Source: an uncultured Ruminococcus sp. (GTDB taxonomy: Bacteria; Bacillota_A; Clostridia; Oscillospirales; Acutalibacteraceae). From it: a DNA stretch of 14,587 bases. Positions 6,553 to 14,122 of this stretch are shown piece by piece (within the stretch, counting starts at the first letter, position 1; each line of letters opens with the position of its first letter). The DNA is taken from NCBI GenBank assembly GCA_902773395.1, contig CACYEJ010000056.1, forward strand, positions 1-14,587. The letters run 5' to 3'. The notes under the pieces were generated by a model that was not told where the DNA came from, did no database searches, and saw nothing but the letters and a program-made list of their open reading frames with translations. Made by a program: the position numbers and the translations under genes.

Positions 6553-6622
6553 AAAAAATACTTGTGATATAATCCTTTGCATAAAAGTTTTCACTTCAAC
6601 GCAAAATTACATCACAAGTATT
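6553..6622 (-). terminator. Long hairpin with U-run between mscS-type gene and lipoprotein gene
   Basis: AATACTTGTGAT (6557-6568) and ATCACAAGTATT (6611-6622) pair perfectly over 12 bp. In the minus-strand RNA the stem continues with five more pairs, one of them G-U, then a GG bulge and a 5-bp TTTGC/GCAAA helix. The apical loop contains AAGT-GAAA-ACTT, able to form a small GAAA tetraloop hairpin. Six T residues (6553-6558) end the structure on the minus strand, the layout of an intrinsic terminator for the MscS gene. The lipoprotein ribosome site follows at once, so attenuation or an RNA-processing signal is also possible. Confidence 0.7.
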
Positions 6623-6641
6623 GTTACCAAAAAATCATAAA

Positions 6642-7472
6642 TTATGAATTGTGAATATCAATTTGTGTATACGGAATTTCAATTTTATTTTTGTCAAATG
6701 CTTTTTTGACATTTTCCTGCATGTAATGATACACCGTCCAGTAATCGGAAGTTTTACACCATGTACGCACTACTATCTGAATACTGCTGTCCTCATAATT
6801 ACCAACTGCAATGAAAGGCTTGGGTTCTTTCAAAATAAGCTTCTGATCTTCGATTACCATTTCAACAACATTTTTTACAAAGTCAATATCAGAGCTATAT
6901 GCTACATTGTAGCTCAAATCGACTCGTCTTGTTTCTTGAGAGGAAAAATTAATGATATTACTTGATGAAAGATTGGAATTTGGAATAATAATTTCCTTGT
7001 TGTCCAACGTTAAAAGATGTGTGCTGGCAATATCAATTCTTGTTACTGTACCCTGCAATCCGTTTGATTCGAGAAAATCTCCTACCTTGAACGGTTTGTT
7101 TATTAGTATCATCACACCGCTTGCAATATTTTTAAGGCTGTCCTGCAAAGCAAGACCAATTGCAACAGTAGCAGCACCAAGTGCCGTAATCAATGAAGCT
7201 ATATTAAAACCTAAAGTACCAATTGCCGCAACGAATACCAATACCTTTATACCATTCTTGACAAATGAATGTGCAAAGGTAACAACTTCCTTTCCGATCT
7301 TTGCACGCTCCAGTGCCTTTGCAACAAGCTTTGATATAAGCCCTGCAAGCCATAATCCAACGATTAGAATAATAATTGCACCGAGTAAATCGGGAAGAAA
7401 ATCTTTCAGCCACTCTATCGCTACATCTATAAACTTCTCAACTGTCGATTGCATTTCTGTAATATTTTTCAT
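6642..7472 (-). CDS. MscS-family mechanosensitive ion channel
   Basis: MscS channels open under membrane tension and release solutes on hypo-osmotic shock. The 276-aa product (E. coli MscS has 286) has membrane helices at about 28-50 and 70-90 and the Gly/Ala-rich pore helix at about 92-120 (ITALGAATVAIGLALQDSL). The beta domain follows with NKPFKVGDFLESNGLQGTV and the IIIPNS motif near 162-166, then an alpha/beta vestibule domain. ATG 7472 has an AGGAG site 9 nt upstream; a TTG at 7493 would overlap the preceding gene and was rejected. The start is 17 nt after the MORN protein stop, so the two are very likely cotranscribed. The subunit is a standard short, homoheptamer-type MscS without extra domains. 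Confidence 0.95.
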   Translation of the reverse strand: MKNITEMQSTVEKFIDVAIEWLKDFLPDLLGAIIILIVGLWLAGLISKLVAKALERAKIGKEVVTFAHSFVKNGIKVLVFVAAIGTLGFNIASLITALGAATVAIGLALQDSLKNIASGVMILINKPFKVGDFLESNGLQGTVTRIDIASTHLLTLDNKEIIIPNSNLSSSNIINFSSQETRRVDLSYNVAYSSDIDFVKNVVEMVIEDQKLILKEPKPFIAVGNYEDSSIQIVVRTWCKTSDYWTVYHYMQENVKKAFDKNKIEIPYTQIDIHNS

Positions 7473-7489
7473 AGCCGCTCTCCTAAAAA

Positions 7490-10400
7490 TCAAGAATTAA
7501 TGAGATGATATGTAATACCATTTGCAAGCGTAATTTCAGTTGTATTCTCTCCGGCTTCATTTGTAAAAGTACCCTTGATTTCGCTGCCGTCCCACTCGTA
7601 AATAACACCAAGTCCGCAAGCTGCACCTTCTGCAAATGTTCCGGTATAACCGTGATCAATGTAAATTATAGTACCCTTGCCTGACGGCTTGCCCTTTACC
7701 AACAAACCGGAATATGAACCACCGTTATAATCCTGCTCAACAACATAATTCGGACCCTTGATGAATTTGTTATATTCGCATCGTGAAAGCTCATCGCTGT
7801 AAGAAAGCTTTTCAAGCAACTTGAAACGCACTTTCATATTCTTGAACGGCTCATTCTTTTTAAAGATACCCTCAAAATATTTCTCGCCATAAGGAGAGAA
7901 TCCACAGCCCATACCTTCGTAATGACCATTCTTAACGTGACCTTCGTATCTAAGCGTTAATCCGTCATTCGTATATTCACGCATGTAGATACACTCGCCC
8001 TCTTTATAGATACACTCCTTGACAACAATGCCATCGTGAATCTCATTAATTCTGCCGCTTAGCATACCCATCATGAAGTTGCCTGCATATCGTGGCTTGC
8101 CATCATCGTAAAGAACACCTATACCATCGTAGCAGTTCTCAGACCATAGTCCGCTGTACTCGATATTGCCGTCAAGAGAGTAGCTAGTGCCATAGCCGCT
8201 TCTAAAATTATCCTTAAAGCTGCCTGAGTAAACACATATATCGTCTTTAAACTCTTTGCCTTCACCGCTCTTGATACCGTTTTCCCATTCGCCTTCGTAA
8301 ACCCTTTGACCCTTCTCAAAGCAAACGCCCGAACCGTGGAACTTACCATTTAGCCATTCGCCCTCGTAAATTTTTTCACCGTCCTGATTGTATCCGGATA
8401 GAATACCAACAGGATTTCCGTTTGAGAAAATACCCTGACACCATGAACCATTACGCATATTGTACAGCTTGCCTTCGCCGTCGTAACGATTGTTTTTCCA
8501 GCTGCCCTCATAAAGCTTTTTGCCCTTTTTAGTGGTAACTACGGCATATCCCTCAACCTTACCCATTACAAACTGACCTACAATCTTATAGCCGTTGGAA
8601 AGATTGAGCGAGCCTTCACCGTTGTATTTTCCGTCCTTCCATTCGCCGGAATACACAACAAGACCCTTCTTGTCGTACTGAGTACCCATACCGTTGCGAG
8701 TACCTCGTTTCCAGCTGCCGTTATATACAAGGTTGCCCATAGAATCGAATACTGTGCCTCTATCGGAAAGCTTATCATTGTCCCAGCATGAAACAAAAAC
8801 TCCTCCGTCATTAGGATTATAAACCATACCGATTCCCTCACGAGAACCGTTTTCGTAACGTCCTGCAAATGTGAGGTCACCATTTTCATCGAATTTTGCA
8901 CCCATACCGATAGGACAATCGTTATCCCAGCCACCTACATACATCGAGCGATCCTTATGATTAAAAGAAATTCCCACTCCGTTGCGGTGATTATCCTTCC
9001 AATCGCCAACATAGCATATCTTACCGTTTCTATAATAGTAAACACCAAAACCGTTTCTGAGATCATTCGAATAGCCGCCGTCATAGGCAGTCATTCCGTT
9101 CTTCATAGCTGTTCTGCCGTGACCGTCACGCTTTCTGCTATTGTTGAGGCTGCCGTAATAATAATAAACCTCATCGTCCGACACCTTTATAATCTTATCG
9201 GGAACATTGCCGATACTTCCCTTATAACCAATATTTGTAAAGCTGTCAGAAATATCTGAGGCAGCGTTTGAAGCTTGTCTGTTATTTCCAGACATCATCT
9301 CATTGTTAGTTTTTTCTTGATAGTCAAGAGCCTGCTGAACTTCATCAAGTGTTTTGTTCTTTGTGTCCTCAGCAATAGTATCTATGCTATCAGAATCATC
9401 ATCGTCACTAAATTCTTCAAATGGATTTCCGCTGCTTATCAAGCTTTCGGACGGTGCCTTTACAGACATCTTTTTATAATTGTAATTGGATCCTGACTCA
9501 TCGAAAATATGCGGCGGCTCGTTACCGGCAGCATCAGTACGGTCAAGCACACGATTATCGTAATCATCTTCGTCATCTTCAAGTGCAATATCAAGAGTTT
9601 TGTTATCTCTCGAAGCACTATTATTATACTGCTCTTCCTCGGCTTGGAGCTGAGAATCCGTTTCAGGTTCGTTCAGATATTCAAACACATCTATATTCTT
9701 TTTAGAGTTTACGCTCTCCTCAGAAGGTGTATCGGTAATATCCCTAAGTGAATCCGAATGAAGCTTAGGCATAATCTTCTCACCTGTTTCGTTCTCTATA
9801 TCTCGAACAGCCGGCTCACTGTCTGCTTTCACTCCAAACGAACGTGAAGGGATTTTCGATGTTGTACTTTCGGACACAGCTTTTTTACTGTTTTTATTGA
9901 TAACAACGCTGTCCGCTTGAACCACATTCGGAATAATAACATCAAAAGTTTGTGTGAGATCAATTCTCTTTTTAGGCTCGGCAGGCTTTAGCTTCGGCTG
10001 ATTTTTAAGAGGAGCAAACTCTGTGGTTTTACCCAAAGCGTTATTATTTGCGGTACTGTTGTTGGACTCATCGAGAAGATCAGGATTTGCACAATACCTA
10101 TTCCACTGTCTGGAAACACTTTTCTCAGCAAAATATACGAGTCCGTTGGAGCATAGCGAGAAAACCTCCGGTACGCCAAGCTTTTCTGTAATTCGTGCAA
10201 ACAGTCCCTTATCGTTTACCACAGTACACGGATAGAGAACAACGGGATATCTGTCATCTCCGTCGGCAGTATATTTTAGGATAACGGCAACTCCCTTTTC
10301 GTCCCAGTAAACAAGCTCAACCTCAGGACGTTCCTGCCCTTCTACATAATACTTTGTTTTCACCCAATTATGGTATAATCCAAAATAGATACATTTCCTT

Positions 10401-10720
10401 AATATTTTTCCGGAATTGTCACGAATTTCTACTCTGTAATTATCTTCCTTGGATACGATTACTCTTTCAATCATACGTGCTTCATTAAACACTTTCCATT
10501 TCAAAGCCATGTCCTCATTAAGCACATAATTATATCTGTAAACACCGTCATCGTTTCTTTTCACAAATTTATTCTTTTGAGTTCTCAAACCCGACTCATA
10601 ATACTTTTTTCGTACATCTGTTAAAATATCACTGTAGGGATTTCCAGTATCAAACTCACTGTCAAACACACCGTAGTAATTCACAGCATTTCTTTTAAAG
10701 TAAGTCAAATCATTTGCCAT
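7490..10720 (-). CDS. Large MORN-repeat protein (about 20 repeats)
   Basis: The 1076-aa product has three parts. Residues 1 to about 215 form a folded domain I do not recognise, rich in Tyr, Trp and charged residues. Residues about 218-505 are Ser/Asp/Glu/Asn-rich and likely disordered. From about 519 to 1066 there are some 20 MORN units of about 22-23 residues with the pattern Y-x-G-x-W-x-x-G-x-x-x-G-x-G; clear copies are YNGSWKRGTRNGMG and YEGEWLNGKFHGSG, with several degenerate ones. There is no signal peptide or membrane helix, so it should be cytosolic. MORN repeats form extended beta sheets and in other proteins bind proteins or membrane lipids. ATG 10720 has AAGGAA upstream and a good promoter. 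The MscS channel gene follows by 17 nt. Role unknown; a scaffold at the membrane is an inference. Confidence 0.92.
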   Translation of the reverse strand: MANDLTYFKRNAVNYYGVFDSEFDTGNPYSDILTDVRKKYYESGLRTQKNKFVKRNDDGVYRYNYVLNEDMALKWKVFNEARMIERVIVSKEDNYRVEIRDNSGKILRKCIYFGLYHNWVKTKYYVEGQERPEVELVYWDEKGVAVILKYTADGDDRYPVVLYPCTVVNDKGLFARITEKLGVPEVFSLCSNGLVYFAEKSVSRQWNRYCANPDLLDESNNSTANNNALGKTTEFAPLKNQPKLKPAEPKKRIDLTQTFDVIIPNVVQADSVVINKNSKKAVSESTTSKIPSRSFGVKADSEPAVRDIENETGEKIMPKLHSDSLRDITDTPSEESVNSKKNIDVFEYLNEPETDSQLQAEEEQYNNSASRDNKTLDIALEDDEDDYDNRVLDRTDAAGNEPPHIFDESGSNYNYKKMSVKAPSESLISSGNPFEEFSDDDDSDSIDTIAEDTKNKTLDEVQQALDYQEKTNNEMMSGNNRQASNAASDISDSFTNIGYKGSIGNVPDKIIKVSDDEVYYYYGSLNNSRKRDGHGRTAMKNGMTAYDGGYSNDLRNGFGVYYYRNGKICYVGDWKDNHRNGVGISFNHKDRSMYVGGWDNDCPIGMGAKFDENGDLTFAGRYENGSREGIGMVYNPNDGGVFVSCWDNDKLSDRGTVFDSMGNLVYNGSWKRGTRNGMGTQYDKKGLVVYSGEWKDGKYNGEGSLNLSNGYKIVGQFVMGKVEGYAVVTTKKGKKLYEGSWKNNRYDGEGKLYNMRNGSWCQGIFSNGNPVGILSGYNQDGEKIYEGEWLNGKFHGSGVCFEKGQRVYEGEWENGIKSGEGKEFKDDICVYSGSFKDNFRSGYGTSYSLDGNIEYSGLWSENCYDGIGVLYDDGKPRYAGNFMMGMLSGRINEIHDGIVVKECIYKEGECIYMREYTNDGLTLRYEGHVKNGHYEGMGCGFSPYGEKYFEGIFKKNEPFKNMKVRFKLLEKLSYSDELSRCEYNKFIKGPNYVVEQDYNGGSYSGLLVKGKPSGKGTIIYIDHGYTGTFAEGAACGLGVIYEWDGSEIKGTFTNEAGENTTEITLANGITYHLINS

Positions 10721-10747
10721 TACAATAATTCCTTTCTAAAAACTTCA

Positions 10748-10787
10748 TCTCATAAAAATTCATATGTATTAATTATATGTTATGAGA
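10748..10787. repeat. Two-part dyad across the MORN gene promoter
   Basis: TCTCATAA (10748-10755) and TTATGAGA (10780-10787) are perfect reverse complements. Inside them CATAT (10761-10765) pairs with ATATG (10775-10779). The structure covers the -10 box and the expected transcription start, so it is a candidate operator. Confidence 0.4.
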
Positions 10788-10800
10788 GCTTTTATTTCAA
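10772..10800 (-). promoter_or_regulatory. Sigma-A-type promoter of the MORN-mscS unit
   Basis: On the minus strand TTGAAA (10795-10800) and TATAAT (10772-10777) have a 17-bp spacer. Transcription should start near 10765, about 45 nt before the MORN start codon. Confidence 0.75.
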
Positions 10801-10895
10801 GGGTTTTTGTCGAAAGTGCGGTAATTGTAACTAATTTGTAACCTTTAAGTTTTATATTGCGGCTGAACTTTATATTTACATTATCAAAAACTTGC

Positions 10896-10924
10896 TTGAC
10901 AATTTGCTTGATTTTTAATATAAT
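10896..10924 (+). promoter_or_regulatory. Consensus sigma-A promoter of the flavin reductase-rubredoxin gene
   Basis: TTGACA (10896-10901) and TATAAT (10919-10924) are separated by 17 bp, a perfect consensus. The -35 box overlaps a direct repeat of TTGCTTGA (10892-10899 and 10904-10911, period 12 bp). The leader is about 40 nt, with AGAGG before the ATG. Confidence 0.85.
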
Positions 10925-10971
10925 TGTAGTAAATACATTGTATAAATTAACAATGAAAAGAGGTTTTATTA

Positions 10972-11742
10972 ATGGCAGAAAATGCAATTCACAAACTAAC
11001 ATACGGTTTATTTGTGGTAACTGCTACTCTTGACGGCAAGGACAATGGCTGCATTACCAACACCGTAAGTCAGGTTACCACCAGTCCAAACAGAATTAGC
11101 CTTACTGTAAACAAAAATAATTTCACACACGATATGATTATAAAGTCGGGTAAGTTTACTGCCTCTATAATCAGTCAGGACGCTGAGTTCTCGCTGTTTA
11201 AGCATTTTGGCTTCCAGTCGGGAAAAGAGGTCAACAAGTTTGCGGATTTCTCAGACTGCAAACGTGCCGAAAACGGAAACTACTATATCACTAAGGGTAC
11301 GAACGCTTACATCTCCGCAACAGTATGTCAGACTATAGATCTCGGCACACACAGTATGTTTATTGCTGATGTTACTGAAACAAGCGTATTGAGCAGTGTT
11401 CCCTCAGCGGATTATTCATATTACCACGCAAATATTAAACCTAAGCCTCAAGCTGTAGGCAATACAGATGACGGAAAGACAGTTTGGCGTTGTACTATTT
11501 GCGGTTATGAATATGTAGGTGAAGAGCTTCCTGAGGATTTTATCTGTCCGCTTTGTAAGCACCCTGCTTCTGATTTTGAAAAGGTTGAGCATAAATCAGT
11601 ACCCGTTGGCAAAACTGATGACGGTAAGACTATTTGGCGTTGTACTATTTGCGGTTATGAGTATGTCGGTGAGGAGCTGCCTGATGATTTCATCTGCCCC
11701 GTATGCAGTCAACCGGCTTCCGTTTTTGAGAAGATTCAATAA
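10972..11742 (+). CDS. Flavin reductase-like protein with two tandem rubredoxin domains
   Basis: This 256-aa protein resembles high-molecular-weight rubredoxin (Hrb) of acetogens, which passes electrons from NAD(P)H through FMN and a rubredoxin iron site to partners such as flavodiiron proteins that remove oxygen or nitric oxide. Residues 1 to about 150 are a flavin reductase/FMN-binding split-barrel domain (YGLFVVTA; NTVSQVTTSPNRISLTVNK). Two short rubredoxin domains follow, each with C-X2-C-X14-C-X2-C: Cys174, 177, 192, 195 and Cys224, 227, 242, 245. They are nearly identical over 50 residues, whereas the known Hrb layout has one. ATG 10972 follows an AGAGG site. The gene is single, with its own promoter and terminator. 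Electron-transfer role is firm from the domains; the partner is not visible here. Confidence 0.93.
   Translation: MAENAIHKLTYGLFVVTATLDGKDNGCITNTVSQVTTSPNRISLTVNKNNFTHDMIIKSGKFTASIISQDAEFSLFKHFGFQSGKEVNKFADFSDCKRAENGNYYITKGTNAYISATVCQTIDLGTHSMFIADVTETSVLSSVPSADYSYYHANIKPKPQAVGNTDDGKTVWRCTICGYEYVGEELPEDFICPLCKHPASDFEKVEHKSVPVGKTDDGKTIWRCTICGYEYVGEELPDDFICPVCSQPASVFEKIQ
11467..11742 (+). repeat. Tandem in-frame duplication encoding the two rubredoxin domains
   Basis: Two copies lie with a 150-nt (50-codon) period, the second aligned copy starting at 11617. An identical 28-base block is at 11483-11510 and 11633-11660; elsewhere the differences are mostly at third codon positions, with few amino-acid changes. 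This points to a fairly recent or conversion-maintained duplication. Confidence 0.9.
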
Positions 11743-11761
11743 AACATTATCAAATAAAAAG

Positions 11762-11804
11762 AGGTTCGATGTCGTATTGTTTGATTACGATATCGAACCT
11801 TTTT
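11762..11804. terminator. Bidirectional intrinsic terminator between convergent genes
   Basis: AGGTTCGAT (11762-11770) pairs with ATCGAACCT (11792-11800), and an inner TCGTA (11772-11776) pairs with TACGA (11786-11790) across a G-U step, leaving a 9-nt loop. On the plus strand TTTT follows; on the minus strand CTTTTTATTT follows. It serves both the rubredoxin gene and the CPBP-ABC operon. Confidence 0.88.
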
Positions 11805-11824
11805 ATACTTGAAAGCATTAGTAT

Positions 11825-12679
11825 TTAGCACTCTTCCTTTTTATCTTTTCGAATGAGCAAATAAGAGGCAGCCACTACGATAATGCAAATTACTAGGAAT
11901 GCAGTTTCTATAGATATTTCTTGTGCAGTATCAGATGCCATAGCAAATATTATAAAAATAATATTGAAATAATTATTATTCATAGCATGAGAAATTGTCG
12001 CAGGAAATACAGACTTTGTCTTTTTCGTTAATGCCGTAAAGAAAATTCCCATAATCACACAGAATACACACATTTCCAGAATTCCTGCATAAGGATAAAA
12101 TTTATAATCCTTTCCGAAATTATGCCCCATTATAACGATAAGTGCGTGCCATAAGCCCCATATAATACCGCTTAATAAATTCGCAGCAGGTACACTTAGA
12201 AGCTCCTCCAGCTTCGGAGTAAGGTATCCTCTCCAGCCGAATTCCTCACCAAATGCAATTACACAATCAAACAGCGTCAGCGATATAATATATATGGAAT
12301 ATGAAATAATATGGAGAATATTTTTTATTTGCAAAATCTTCAATATAGAACCTTGCGGCATATATACACCGGTCATTACAAATGCTGCGGTCAGACTGTA
12401 AAAAACAGGCACTAATATCGCAATAAAATAATATTTAATATTTCCTTTTAGATTGAATTTCAGATAACTGTTTTTCATTCCCTCTTTTGTAATCAGCCGT
12501 GCCATAAAATTACCTATTGCCGGAAAAAGCATGGATACAGAAGCTACTAAATTATAGTATGTCGTTTCAATTGTCCAACCGAAATTCGCTGCGTATATCA
12601 ATTGTAATGCAAACGGCGGCACAAACGCAAAGAACAAGAAAATCATAATACGCTTGATTGTTAGCTTTTTATCTGTCAT
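11825..12679 (-). CDS. CPBP-family intramembrane protease-like protein (Abi)
   Basis: CPBP (Rce1-like) proteins are membrane glutamate proteases or their relatives. In Firmicutes and lactic acid bacteria many lie in peptide or bacteriocin loci and some give self-immunity. The 284-aa product has about eight hydrophobic segments and all expected motifs: EEFGWR (Glu145, Glu146, Arg150), a WGLWH helix with His178, and His231 in ATISHAMNN. The catalytic set is therefore intact. ATG 12679 overlaps the end of the upstream permease gene by 11 nt, with only a weak purine-rich ribosome site, so translation is probably coupled. It is the last gene of the operon, before the bidirectional terminator. The substrate is unknown. 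Confidence 0.9.
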   Translation of the reverse strand: MTDKKLTIKRIMIFLFFAFVPPFALQLIYAANFGWTIETTYYNLVASVSMLFPAIGNFMARLITKEGMKNSYLKFNLKGNIKYYFIAILVPVFYSLTAAFVMTGVYMPQGSILKILQIKNILHIISYSIYIISLTLFDCVIAFGEEFGWRGYLTPKLEELLSVPAANLLSGIIWGLWHALIVIMGHNFGKDYKFYPYAGILEMCVFCVIMGIFFTALTKKTKSVFPATISHAMNNNYFNIIFIIFAMASDTAQEISIETAFLVICIIVVAASYLLIRKDKKEEC

Positions 12680-13382
12680 AATGCTCGCCGCCCTTCAAGT
12701 ATAGTTTACACGATATCCTATAAGAAAGATAATATAAAGAATAAATCAATATTGGAACTAAATGAATTAAGTCAGAAAAGCCTTGCGAAAATCCGTTTTC
12801 ACTTAGAACATGATTCATCAAAAAATTTGTAAATCTTTCGTATGAACCGAATATGGTGAGATCACCAAATAACGCATAAACAAGTCCGGCAAACATAATT
12901 AATGCAATTAAAACTGAACGAAATGTATTTCCGTATTTACTGCCAAAATACACTAAAAAAGGGAATTCTATACTGCGAAACAAAATTTGTGTCAAAGCTA
13001 TAAATACGCACGGACAAGGTACATTTATATCTAATATAGCAGACGAAAGAGTATATATTATTAAATAATAAAATGTTGTTAATACTGTAAGTAATCCGGA
13101 AAACACATATTTTACTCTGATTTGATTTCTTAATCCGTCCGGTGTTGACGTGATATAATACTGCCAAATTCGTGATTCATCAGCTTCGAATAATCCCTGC
13201 TGAAACATTCCCATTATAAGAAAACCTATAATAGTCATAAATATTAATACCATTACAAATATTTCAGATGAAAAGCTGTCAGTTGGAGTAAGTAATGTTG
13301 CCGAAAAAACAAGTATTGCGGCTACTGTTCCAAGTAGATTTTTCTTATTTAAAAGAAGCTCCTTATACAAAAGACCATACAT
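12669..13382 (-). CDS. ABC-2 type transporter permease, second subunit
   Basis: This is a membrane subunit of an ABC exporter, 237 aa from ATG 13382. That start has an excellent AGGAGG site 8 nt upstream; a GTG/ATG-type extension to 13427 would run into the upstream gene and was rejected. The N-terminus, MYGLLYKELLLNKKNLLG, is typical for small ABC-2 permeases of Firmicutes. About six membrane helices are visible. The motif FEADESRIWQYYITSTP at residues 65-81 matches FSDYETNWIKYSFTTP in the neighbouring permease, showing the two are paralogues that probably form a heterodimer. The start codon shares one base with the previous stop (TGATG). Confidence 0.88.
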   Translation of the reverse strand: MYGLLYKELLLNKKNLLGTVAAILVFSATLLTPTDSFSSEIFVMVLIFMTIIGFLIMGMFQQGLFEADESRIWQYYITSTPDGLRNQIRVKYVFSGLLTVLTTFYYLIIYTLSSAILDINVPCPCVFIALTQILFRSIEFPFLVYFGSKYGNTFRSVLIALIMFAGLVYALFGDLTIFGSYERFTNFLMNHVLSENGFSQGFSDLIHLVPILIYSLYYLSYRISCKLYLKGGEHYDR

Positions 13383-14122
13383 CAGTTTTCCCTCCTTCTC
13401 AAAGAATGCACAGAAAACAAATAACACGCTGCAACTCCGGCAATCATAAGCAGCGGAGCAATAGGAAATACTATGCTTTTTATTTTTTCAATACCGGAAA
13501 TAATAACACTTTCGAATATATCGTCATTTTCAGCATTACTCATTAGATAATAAACATATGCCATACAGGGAATATAGACAGCCGCAGCTATTCCTATAAG
13601 TCTTAACGCAACGGCATTTTTATTCTTATATCTAATAGAGAAGGCTAGAAAAAGACAGGATATTATAATTGCAAACGTCAATAGAATAAGCAGATTTTTG
13701 AAATCGTTAAATGATATTCCACTTCCAGTTACTCCGCCGAGAATTATTAAATAACACAGACTAAGCACAAAAGCAGCCGCCATAGAAATGATATTAGCAG
13801 TGAATTTGACTTTAACTGTTTGTTTCTCCAACAACGGCGTTGTAAAGCTATACTTAATCCAATTGGTTTCGTAATCGGAAAACGTAACTCCGCCGTCTGT
13901 ACAAAAGCTTATGAAAACAACTAAACACGGCAATATTGTGAGAATTGTCACCGCATTATCGTTAATCTGAAATAATGAGTCCTCAGACAAGCGTGACAGA
14001 TTGCCGCAAATCATACTCAAATTTACTAGAATACTCATTAACGCTACAAGAAAAAACATTGCAGCAGATAACAGATAATACTTCCTCGCAAGATAAAACT
14101 CTCTAAACAGCAGGCCTTTCAT
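13382..14122 (-). CDS. ABC-2 type transporter permease, first subunit
   Basis: The 246-aa membrane subunit starts at ATG 14122 with AAGGAG 8 nt upstream; the GTG at 14131 is inside the preceding gene and was not used. The N-terminus MKGLLFREFYLARKYY is a cytosolic amphipathic start, followed by helices near residues 16-36, 58-75, 109-130, 143-165, 175-195 and 218-240. The conserved cytosolic loop FSDYETNWIKY (81-91) is the likely contact with the ATPase. Start and stop codons overlap both neighbours by one base (TGATG), a sign of fixed stoichiometry with the ATPase and the second permease. Confidence 0.9.
   Translation of the reverse strand: MKGLLFREFYLARKYYLLSAAMFFLVALMSILVNLSMICGNLSRLSEDSLFQINDNAVTILTILPCLVVFISFCTDGGVTFSDYETNWIKYSFTTPLLEKQTVKVKFTANIISMAAAFVLSLCYLIILGGVTGSGISFNDFKNLLILLTFAIIISCLFLAFSIRYKNKNAVALRLIGIAAAVYIPCMAYVYYLMSNAENDDIFESVIISGIEKIKSIVFPIAPLLMIAGVAACYLFSVHSLRRREN

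Noticed and set aside
6651..7500. Plus-strand open frames of 104 and 182 codons opposite the MscS gene
   Set aside because: Both lie antisense to a gene with full family motifs, lack a ribosome site and have no recognisable product.
8119..8934. Minus-strand open frames of 76 and 118 codons inside the MORN gene
   Set aside because: They are alternative frames of the repetitive MORN coding sequence and their regular composition only mirrors the repeats.
7500..9170. DNA-level tandem array or CRISPR-like repetition
   Set aside because: The periodicity is at protein level (MORN units) with diverged nucleotide sequence; there are no conserved direct repeats with spacers.
10769..11002. 77-codon minus-strand frame across the divergent promoter region
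   Set aside because: It covers two good promoters, overlaps the start of the rubredoxin gene and has no ribosome site.
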